From assembly GCF_028736115.1 (NCBI RefSeq), contig NZ_CP117877.1, forward strand, positions 1,612,001 to 1,676,000: a DNA stretch of 64,000 nt, in the 5' to 3' direction. The notes beneath the pieces are model-generated. The model did not search any database. It worked only from the letters and a program-made list of their open reading frames with translations, and had not been told where the DNA came from. Origin of the DNA: Mucilaginibacter sp. KACC 22063. Its GTDB lineage: Bacteria; Bacteroidota; Bacteroidia; Sphingobacteriales; Sphingobacteriaceae. Made by a program: the position numbers and the translations under genes. Positions 56,877-64,000 of the stretch are shown here, one piece after another (the stretch's first letter is position 1; the number at the start of each line of letters is the position of its first letter).

Positions 56877-57524
56877 ATGATAACTGTTTACTCTGTTTCA
56901 GCACTTATTCTTGCATATATGTTTGGCTCTATTCCTACTGCGGTTTGGATTGGGCAGGCATTTTATGGTATTGATATAAGGGAGTACGGCAGCGGTAACG
57001 CAGGGGCTACAAATACCTTTCGTGTTTTAGGTAAAAAAGCTGGTATCCCGGTAATGCTGATCGATATTCTGAAAGGCTGGACGGCTACAAACCTGGCCTA
57101 TTTTATAGGCATTACTACTACCGGGGGCTACCATTCTATAGCATTTATGAACTATGAGCTGGCATTAGGAATTGCAGCTGTTATGGGCCATTTATTCCCT
57201 GTTTTTGCCGGTTTCAGAGGTGGAAAGGGTATAGCTACACTGTTTGGAATGGTTTTGGCTATACACTTGCAGGCAGCTTTACTTTGCGTAGGCGTGTTTA
57301 TCATCATATTATTGATAACGCGTTACGTTTCATTAAGCTCTATAGTTGCTGGGTTTGTGTATCCTATAGCGGTAACATTTGTATTCCCGGTTTATATAAA
57401 ATCGGTAATTATTTACGGTATGTGCATTTGCGTGCTGATACTGGTTACACATCAGAAAAACATAGAGCGGTTACTGAAAGGCAAAGAGTCTAAAGTTGCT
57501 TTGTTTAAAAAGAAAACAACCTGA
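56877..57524 (+). CDS. plsY: glycerol-3-phosphate acyltransferase PlsY
   Basis: 215 aa, five membrane helices. YMFGSIPTAVWIG, YGSGNAGATNTFRVLGKKAG and FRGGKGIATLFG are the three conserved PlsY motifs. It transfers acyl groups from acyl phosphate to glycerol-3-phosphate, the first step in phospholipid synthesis; plsX is not in the window. The next gene starts 6 nt after its stop. Confidence 0.95.
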   Translation: MITVYSVSALILAYMFGSIPTAVWIGQAFYGIDIREYGSGNAGATNTFRVLGKKAGIPVMLIDILKGWTATNLAYFIGITTTGGYHSIAFMNYELALGIAAVMGHLFPVFAGFRGGKGIATLFGMVLAIHLQAALLCVGVFIIILLITRYVSLSSIVAGFVYPIAVTFVFPVYIKSVIIYGMCICVLILVTHQKNIERLLKGKESKVALFKKKTT

Positions 57525-57530
57525 CTCATT

Positions 57531-58334
57531 ATGTTAAAACGTTACAAATTTTTCGGAGCAATAGTATTAGCTGTTGCAGTTTACTCATGTTCAACAGTTC
57601 CGCTAACCGGGCGCAAGCAATTCAATGTCGTTAGCGATGCGGAAGTTAATCAATCAGCTGCTACCAGCTACAAAGAGCTATTGTCTGACCCTAAAACAAA
57701 AGTCGTATCTGGTACAACAGATGCACAGCGCGTTCAAAAAGTAGGCAGACAACTTGCAACAGCTATTCAGCAATATCTACAGCAAAATGGTTATGGTAAT
57801 CAGTATAATTTCGACTGGCAGTTTAACCTGATCCAAAGCAGCGATGTAAATGCGTGGTGTATGCCCGGAGGTAAAGTTGCTGTATATACCGGTATATTAC
57901 CTTATACTAAAGACGATGCAGGTTTGGCAACCGTATTAGGCCATGAAATTGGTCATGCCATCGCACATCATTCAGCGGAGCGTATTTCACAGCAATATGT
58001 AGCACAGGGTTTAGGCTCTGCAATTGGTACTGCCGCAGGTAATAGCAGTTCGGCTACGGTAGGCATTGTTAACCAGTTATATGGTGTGGGTGGATCCTTA
58101 TTATTATTAAAATACTCACGTAATCAAGAATCTGAGGCCGATAAATTAGGGCTTACCTTTATGGCTATGGCTGGGTATGATCCTCATCAGGCTATTGGTT
58201 TTTGGCAGCGCATGGCAGCCGCAAACACCAGTGGAGGTACGCCAGAGTTTTTAAGTACTCACCCCGCAGATGCTACGCGTATTGCAGCTTTGCAAAATGA
58301 GTTGCCTAACGCGATGAAATATTATCGCCGATAA
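57531..58334 (+). CDS. M48-family zinc metalloprotease lipoprotein
   Basis: 267 aa. Lipobox AVYSCS near residue 20 suggests a lipoprotein anchored in a membrane facing the periplasm. The zinc motif is HEIGHAIAHH (H138, E139, H142), with third ligand E202 in NQESEADKLGL. This is the BepA/LoiP-like group of envelope quality-control proteases. The tail THPADATRIAALQNELP is a family feature. Only 5 nt separate it from the downstream DUF2071 gene, so both may belong to one unit with plsY. Confidence 0.92.
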   Translation: MLKRYKFFGAIVLAVAVYSCSTVPLTGRKQFNVVSDAEVNQSAATSYKELLSDPKTKVVSGTTDAQRVQKVGRQLATAIQQYLQQNGYGNQYNFDWQFNLIQSSDVNAWCMPGGKVAVYTGILPYTKDDAGLATVLGHEIGHAIAHHSAERISQQYVAQGLGSAIGTAAGNSSSATVGIVNQLYGVGGSLLLLKYSRNQESEADKLGLTFMAMAGYDPHQAIGFWQRMAAANTSGGTPEFLSTHPADATRIAALQNELPNAMKYYRR

Positions 58335-58339
58335 TAACC

Positions 58340-59080
58340 ATGTCTAAAATTAAATTTCTGAGTGCAGCATGGAAAAACCTGCTCATGCTTAACTATGAGG
58401 TTGACCCAAAGATATTGGAGCCTTATCTGCCAGCATATACTGTTTTAGATTTATGGCAGGGTAAGGCGTTGGTAAGCATGGTAGGTTTTATGTTTATGAA
58501 CACCCGAGTTATGGGTATTAAATGGCCAGGGCACGTAAACTTTGAGGAAGTTAATCTGCGCTTTTACGTTAAGCATTTTGATGGTAAAGAATGGAAGCGG
58601 GGCGCTGTTTTCGTAAGTGAAATTGTGCCTAAGCGCATTATCCCGCTTGTGGCCAATAATCTTTACAATGAGCATTACAAAGCAATGCCAATGCGGCATA
58701 GTGTTGTAGTAGATCAGGATGTTTCGCACTTTAGTTATGAATGGAAATTAAAAGACCGGTGGAATAAACTGGCTGCCACAGTAAGTAACCAGTTTGTACC
58801 TATTGAGAAAGATAGTGCCGAAGAATTTATATTTGAGCATTACTGGGGTTATAACCGTATACATGGCACAAAAACGCTGGAATACCAGGTAGAACACGAA
58901 CCGTGGAAAATAGCCCAGGTAACCAACCCTGTTTTTGATGCCGATATCATCGGCTTATATAATCAGTCTTTTGAACCTTATTTAAGCAAGCAGCCCTTTT
59001 CAGCGTTTTTTGCATTGGGGTCAGAAGTATCAGTCAGGGTTGCGGGTAAGATATTGGCCGAGCCAATACTGCCAAAATAG
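58340..59080 (+). CDS. YqjF-like DUF2071 protein
   Basis: 246 aa, soluble. WKNLLMLNYEVDPKILEPYLPAYTVLDLWQGKALVSMVGF is the DUF2071 opening, followed by VNLRFYVKHFDGKEWKRGAVFVSEIVPK. No biochemical role is established for the family; an acetoacetate decarboxylase-like fold has been suggested. The last 47 nt overlap the 3' end of pabB on the opposite strand. Confidence 0.85.
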   Translation: MSKIKFLSAAWKNLLMLNYEVDPKILEPYLPAYTVLDLWQGKALVSMVGFMFMNTRVMGIKWPGHVNFEEVNLRFYVKHFDGKEWKRGAVFVSEIVPKRIIPLVANNLYNEHYKAMPMRHSVVVDQDVSHFSYEWKLKDRWNKLAATVSNQFVPIEKDSAEEFIFEHYWGYNRIHGTKTLEYQVEHEPWKIAQVTNPVFDADIIGLYNQSFEPYLSKQPFSAFFALGSEVSVRVAGKILAEPILPK

Positions 59081-60320
59081 CTTTTACTTTAAGCAGGCAT
59101 TCTTCAAATTCTTTTTCGGCATCGGCATGGTAAGTAATAGCACTGCCCGCCTGAAACGAAAGATATCTGGCTGTGGCATTATATAAAATCGTGCGGATGA
59201 CCACATTGAAATCAAAGTCGCCATCTGGAGCAAGATAGCCTATTGCACCGGAATAAATGCCACGCCTAGTGAGCTCATATTGTTCCATCAGTTGCATGGC
59301 GCTTACTTTCGGTGCGCCTGTCATGCTACCCATCGGAAAGGCATTCTTTATGGCATCAATCATATTCACATCATCAGCAAGCTCACATACTATCGTTGAG
59401 ATCATTTGGTGTACCTGTTCAAAACTGTAAATGCCGAAAAGCTCCTCTACCTTAACCGTCCCAGGTTTGGCAGACCGGGTTAAGTCATTGCGAACAAGGT
59501 CGACAATCATTACATTTTCCTGCTGCTCTTTAGAATTGTTGCGCAAGTTCGATTTGTTAATAACGTCCTGCTGATGATCTGCGCTGCGTGGTGCAGTTCC
59601 TTTAATGGGTTGAGAGATTAGCTTATTGCCTCTCTTGGCTAAAAAGCGTTCAGGAGATGCGCTGATGATATATTTGTCGTAGTATTTAAAGAAACATCCA
59701 AACGGTTTAGGTGATATTTCATTTAACCGTTCAAATACATTTACAGGATCAATCTGCGCCTGTTCAGCATAAAATTCCTGGCAAAAATTGGTGACATAGA
59801 TATCGCCACGGCTGATATGCTCTTTTATTTTATTTACAGTTTCGATGTATTCATTCCGGCTAAAGCGGGGATAAATGGTAAAATCTCTGGGTATATCATT
59901 TAATATAATATCTGTTTTATTGATTTCTCTAAACAAGTCCTCAGCATCCTCTGATTGGATGTCGATTTCACCATCTTTAACAACAATTAGATGTTCAGGG
60001 ATAAAGAAATAAAGATCCGGAAAACTTAGGTGATCTGCATTTGAGGATTGCAGTTGTTCAGTTTCATTCTTTAGGTCGTAACTGAAAAAGCCGGTCATCC
60101 ATTCTTGTGGATGCCGATTTTTAAAATTTGCCAGTTCTGTAAATGCATTACCACTACTATCCGTTACATCATGTTTGATACCTGCCGCTATGAGCAGATC
60201 AAACTTGGAATAAGGATCAGTAAAATTGTTGGAATCGAGATAACAGCATACCTCAAAATTAGCTGCCCAATGCAGGGCTTTCTGTTTGAAAGATGAAATG
60301 CTATCTGTTTTAAAAATCAC
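59034..60320 (-). CDS. pabB: aminodeoxychorismate synthase component I
   Basis: 428 aa, GTG start. PIKGTAPR (P238-I239-K240-G241-T242) has the catalytic lysine that marks PabB rather than anthranilate synthase (PIAGT). DLVRNDLTRSAKPGTVKV, FPMGSMTGAPKVSAMQLM and GIYSGAIGYLAPDGDFDFNVVIRT complete the chorismate-binding domain. It makes 4-amino-4-deoxychorismate for folate. The pabA and pabC genes are not adjacent. It lies 77 nt downstream of purA but seems to have its own -7 box. Confidence 0.92.
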   Translation of the reverse strand: MIFKTDSISSFKQKALHWAANFEVCCYLDSNNFTDPYSKFDLLIAAGIKHDVTDSSGNAFTELANFKNRHPQEWMTGFFSYDLKNETEQLQSSNADHLSFPDLYFFIPEHLIVVKDGEIDIQSEDAEDLFREINKTDIILNDIPRDFTIYPRFSRNEYIETVNKIKEHISRGDIYVTNFCQEFYAEQAQIDPVNVFERLNEISPKPFGCFFKYYDKYIISASPERFLAKRGNKLISQPIKGTAPRSADHQQDVINKSNLRNNSKEQQENVMIVDLVRNDLTRSAKPGTVKVEELFGIYSFEQVHQMISTIVCELADDVNMIDAIKNAFPMGSMTGAPKVSAMQLMEQYELTRRGIYSGAIGYLAPDGDFDFNVVIRTILYNATARYLSFQAGSAITYHADAEKEFEECLLKVKAILAVLARPISYPQP

Positions 60321-60324
60321 TGCA

Positions 60325-60332
60325 CAAAAATA
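60325..60332 (-). promoter_or_regulatory. -7 box of pabB, probable leaderless start
   Basis: TATTTTTG on the minus strand lies 4 nt upstream of the pabB GTG and 2 nt below the purA terminator stem. Confidence 0.5.
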
Positions 60333-60334
60333 AT

Positions 60335-60361
60335 AAAGGCTCCCTTTAAAAAGGAGCCTTT
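60335..60361 (-). terminator. purA terminator
   Basis: AAAGGCTCC (60335-60343) pairs with GGAGCCTTT (60353-60361), with possible further A-T pairs inside. On the minus strand it is followed by ATTATTTTTG, which also forms the pabB -7 box. Confidence 0.8.
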
Positions 60362-60397
60362 AAATTCTATATAATATCTTAATTCTTGTTTCTGAAC

Positions 60398-61678
<1,281 letters not shown>

Positions 61679-61705
61679 TTAAAGTGAGTGTGAAATGAAA
61701 GGTGG

Positions 61706-61713
61706 CAAAGTTA
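61706..61713 (-). promoter_or_regulatory. putative -7 box of purA
   Basis: TAACTTTG on the minus strand overlaps the stop of the Fur-family gene and lies 30 nt upstream of the purA ATG. Confidence 0.42.
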
Positions 61714-62178
61714 TACTTTTCTGTCACAGAAACCTTCTTTTAATTTAACACAGTTTCCGTAAAGGTTTAAAGAGTGGTGTTTGATATCGAATTTTAGTAA
61801 TTCGCCCATCATGCTTTGTATTTGCTGTATGCGCGGATCGCAAAACTCAACTACTTTGCCGCAGTCGATACAAATAATATGATCGTGCTGCTTGTACCCA
61901 TATGATTTTTCAAACTGCGCCATGTTTTTACCAAACTGGTGTTTGGTAACCAGGTCGCATGATACCAGTAACTCCAGTGTGTTATAAACTGTAGCACGGC
62001 TAACACGGTATTTTTTATTTTTCATGTGGATGTACAAAGACTCCACATCAAAATGGTCATTACGTGAATAAATTTCTTCGAGTATGGCAAAACGCTCGGG
62101 GGTTTTCCTGAGACTTTTATTTTCGAGATACGCCTCGAAAATTTTTTTAACCATATCTATGGTTTCTTGCTGAGGCAT
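61711..62178 (-). CDS. Fur-family transcriptional regulator
   Basis: 155 aa. A winged-helix DNA-binding domain (about residues 15-90, including [18 protein letters not shown]) is followed by the dimerisation domain [17 protein letters not shown] with a CxxC structural-zinc pair. A second pair near the end is [10 protein letters not shown], so the C-terminal spacing is not CxxC. It senses a metal or peroxide (Fur, PerR or Zur type cannot be told apart by eye). Its -7 box lies 18 nt upstream. Confidence 0.92.
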   Translation of the reverse strand: MPQQETIDMVKKIFEAYLENKSLRKTPERFAILEEIYSRNDHFDVESLYIHMKNKKYRVSRATVYNTLELLVSCDLVTKHQFGKNMAQFEKSYGYKQHDHIICIDCGKVVEFCDPRIQQIQSMMGELLKFDIKHHSLNLYGNCVKLKEGFCDRKV

Positions 62179-62196
62179 AGTAAGTATTTAACAGGC

Positions 62197-62204
62197 CAAA
62201 GGTA
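62197..62204 (-). promoter_or_regulatory. putative -7 box of the Fur-family gene
   Basis: TACCTTTG on the minus strand matches TAnnTTTG and lies 18 nt upstream of the ATG at 62176-62178. Confidence 0.48.
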
Positions 62205-62223
62205 AAAATAATTTAGGGAAATT

Positions 62224-62295
62224 GTCATTGGTCATCGGTCAATAGTCATTGTTAGAAATATAAGTATTAATGAATATTGCCTAATGACCAATGAC
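62224..62295. repeat. intergenic inverted repeat, copy 2
   Basis: GTCATTGGTCAT (62224-62235) is exactly complementary to ATGACCAATGAC (62284-62295), with a 48-nt AT-rich loop that also contains AATAGTCATTG. The right arm reaches the stop codon of the rel gene. The core matches the repeat at 47480-47540. Confidence 0.75.
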
Positions 62296-64000
62296 TAACT
62301 CACCTCCACCGGCGCCGAATCAAATCGGGTAACTCCGGTTATGCCTTTAACCATTTTTAAACGTTTAATTAAATTATCAAGGTGGTCGCGGTCATTTACA
62401 TACACCATAATGCTGCCTTCAAAAATGCCATTGTCACTATCAACGGTAATAGAACGGATGTTCACTTTAAAATCGTTTGATATAACAGTGGTCAGTTTGT
62501 TGATCAGGCCCACATCATCAATACCTGTAATGCGTAAACCAGTCAGGAATGCCAGCTCGTGCTGATTGGTCCAGCGAGCTTTCACCACACGGTAACCGTA
62601 GTTTGACATCAGCTTGGTTGCATTAGGGCAATTGGTACGGTGTATCTTAATACCTTCGTTAACGGTAATAAAGCCAAAAACATCATCGCCCGGAATAGGG
62701 TTACAGCAGCTGGCAAGCTTGTAATCAATCTTCTGCATATCCTCGCCGATCAGCAGTATATCGCTGTCTTTGGTCTTGATGCTGCGCAGCATGCTTTGCA
62801 CCTGTTCCTGCTCGATCTTTTCCTGCGGCTTATTTTCAACGCTCTTTTCAGAGGCCAGATAATCTTTCAGGTCCTTCATGTCAATCAGGCCTTTTGCTAC
62901 ATTGTAGAAAAGATCCTGTGTGGAAGGCAGTTTAAAGTAATAGCTAAGCTTATGGATATTTTCAGAGTTATAAGTGATCTTTAGCGATTTTAGTTTACGC
63001 TCCAGAATCTCTTTACCATCTTCTGCAATTTTCCGTTTCTCTTCCTTTAGCGCCGATTTAATTTTGGCTTTAGCCTTTGCAGTAACCACAAAGTTTAGCC
63101 AGTCTTCTTTAGGGGTTTGCTTGCTGGAGGTGATGATTTCTACCTGGTCGCCGTTTTGTAGCTTATGACTTAACGGTACCAACTTATGATTAACCTTCGC
63201 GCCGATACACGTAGCACCTACATCAGAGTGGATTTCAAAAGCAAAGTCCAATGCGGTTGCGTTAACAGGCAACTGCAATAATGCTCCTTTAGGTGTAAAA
63301 ATGAAAATCTCGTCAGAGAAAAGGTTCATTTTAAAATCATCCAGGAAATCCAATGCATTGGATTCCGGGTTACGCAACATTTCACGCACCTTTTGTATCC
63401 ATTGGTCAAGCCCGGTATCTGATGACGATTCTTTGTATTTCCAGTGCGCCGCGAAACCCTTTTCTGCAATTTCGTTCATGCGCTTGGTGCGTATCTGTAT
63501 CTCTACCCATTGTCCACGCGGCCCCATTACGGTAGTGTGCAAAGACTCGTAGCCATTTACTTTAGGTGACGATATCCAGTCGCGCAGGCGGTCGGGGTTA
63601 GGGCGGTACAAATCGGTAACTATCGAATAGGCCTTCCAGCAATCTGATTTTTCATTTTCTGGGGTGCTGTCTAAAACAACACGGATGGCAAAAAGATCAT
63701 ATACCTCTTCAAAAGGGATCGCCTTTTTTTTCATCTTATTCCAGATGGAGTGGATGGATTTAGGCCGGCCAAAAACTTCGGCATGTAAACCCTGGCTTTC
63801 CAATACCTTTTTTAAAGGGTCAATAAAGTCGCGAATAAAACGCTCGCGTTCGGCCTTTTTCTCGTTAAGCTTATTTTTAATAAACTGGTAAGTTTCGCTT
63901 TCCATATATTTCATAGAAAGGTCTTCCAGTTCAGATTTTATAGCATATAAGCCCAGGCGGTGGGCAAGGGGAGCGTACAGGTAAACCGTTTCTGATGATA
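62295..64000 (-). CDS. RelA/SpoT-type (p)ppGpp synthetase/hydrolase, 5' end beyond the window
   Basis: An open frame runs from 64000 to the stop at 62295-62297 (568 codons). Apparent starts near 63914 are internal, because the frame upstream reads YLYAPLAHRLGLYAIKSELEDL, the conserved end of the HD hydrolase domain. The synthetase domain follows (FEEVYDLFAIRVVL, then KVNGYESLHTTV, with RLRD in place of the RxKD motif of bifunctional enzymes), then TGS, a CC-type conserved-cysteine domain (CCNPIPGDD) and ACT. Its basic RLRD argues for an SpoT/Rel-like bifunctional enzyme. It controls the stringent response. Confidence 0.94.
   Translation of the reverse strand, partial: SSETVYLYAPLAHRLGLYAIKSELEDLSMKYMESETYQFIKNKLNEKKAERERFIRDFIDPLKKVLESQGLHAEVFGRPKSIHSIWNKMKKKAIPFEEVYDLFAIRVVLDSTPENEKSDCWKAYSIVTDLYRPNPDRLRDWISSPKVNGYESLHTTVMGPRGQWVEIQIRTKRMNEIAEKGFAAHWKYKESSSDTGLDQWIQKVREMLRNPESNALDFLDDFKMNLFSDEIFIFTPKGALLQLPVNATALDFAFEIHSDVGATCIGAKVNHKLVPLSHKLQNGDQVEIITSSKQTPKEDWLNFVVTAKAKAKIKSALKEEKRKIAEDGKEILERKLKSLKITYNSENIHKLSYYFKLPSTQDLFYNVAKGLIDMKDLKDYLASEKSVENKPQEKIEQEQVQSMLRSIKTKDSDILLIGEDMQKIDYKLASCCNPIPGDDVFGFITVNEGIKIHRTNCPNATKLMSNYGYRVVKARWTNQHELAFLTGLRITGIDDVGLINKLTTVISNDFKVNIRSITVDSDNGIFEGSIMVYVNDRDHLDNLIKRLKMVKGITGVTRFDSAPVEVS

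Noticed and set aside
62640..62984. Plus-strand open frame of 114 codons
   Set aside because: It is antisense to the rel gene, and no independent signals were found.

Overview
The window looks like a chromosomal segment of a Bacteroidota bacterium, most probably family Sphingobacteriaceae (Mucilaginibacter/Pedobacter-like). Reasons visible in the sequence are: a type IX secretion cargo with a C-terminal sorting domain and a PorT-like gene next to ubiE; carboxypeptidase-regulatory-like domains fused to an outer-membrane barrel and to a MuiA-like protein; FucP-type sugar transporters; DUF6089 and ExbD genes beside uppS and bamA; Bacteroidetes-type -7 boxes (TAnnTTTG) in front of many genes; and no evident Shine-Dalgarno sites. 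The genus is inference. No rRNA, tRNA, CRISPR array, insertion sequence or prophage was seen. Coding density is high and nearly all genes are housekeeping or envelope genes.

Layout. 1-5.4 kb: a cut-off M23 peptidase gene and a fumarylacetoacetase-family gene (minus strand), a very small T9SS cargo, the K+ transporter kup and a VOC enzyme. 5.5-16.4 kb: a large outer-membrane barrel, engB, a UbiA-type prenyltransferase, a Crp-like regulator, an NAD(P)-binding epimerase-like protein, an M3 peptidase, an anchored protein of unknown function, a PAP2 phosphatase and an APC permease. 16.4-19.9 kb: a frameshifted small membrane gene, the ubiE-porT pair, an SDR oxidoreductase and a YqeY protein. 20.0-29.4 kb: an envelope run consisting of alpha/beta hydrolase, CBS protein, nadK, DUF6089 barrel, exbD-like, uppS, bamA, two ompH/skp genes and murI. 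These supply the undecaprenyl carrier, barrel insertion, periplasmic chaperones and D-glutamate.

29.4-39.2 kb holds the membrane half of respiratory complex I (nuoHIJKLM, then nuoN), interrupted between nuoM and nuoN by a MuiA/DUF4139 gene that carries a carboxypeptidase-regulatory domain. The genes for the other subunits (nuoA-G) are not in the window. 39.3-50.2 kb: ammonium transporter, a long amidophosphoribosyltransferase, DinB, LysE, two tandem FucP-like sugar transporters, dCMP deaminase and cmk overlapping tail to tail, arfB and an LpxR-like protein. 50.3-64 kb: lon, a TPR protein, a lipoprotein whose signal peptide is written across the gpmI terminator, gpmI, nadC, plsY, an M48 lipoprotein, DUF2071, pabB, purA, a Fur-family regulator and most of a rel/spoT gene cut by the right edge.

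No clearly new multi-gene system was found. The observations most worth checking are the frameshift at the T5 run near 16.6 kb, the terminator inside a lipoprotein signal peptide at 54.3 kb, the MuiA gene inside the complex I operon, a group of probable leaderless start sites (engB, murI, gpmI, pabB), and two copies of an intergenic palindrome.
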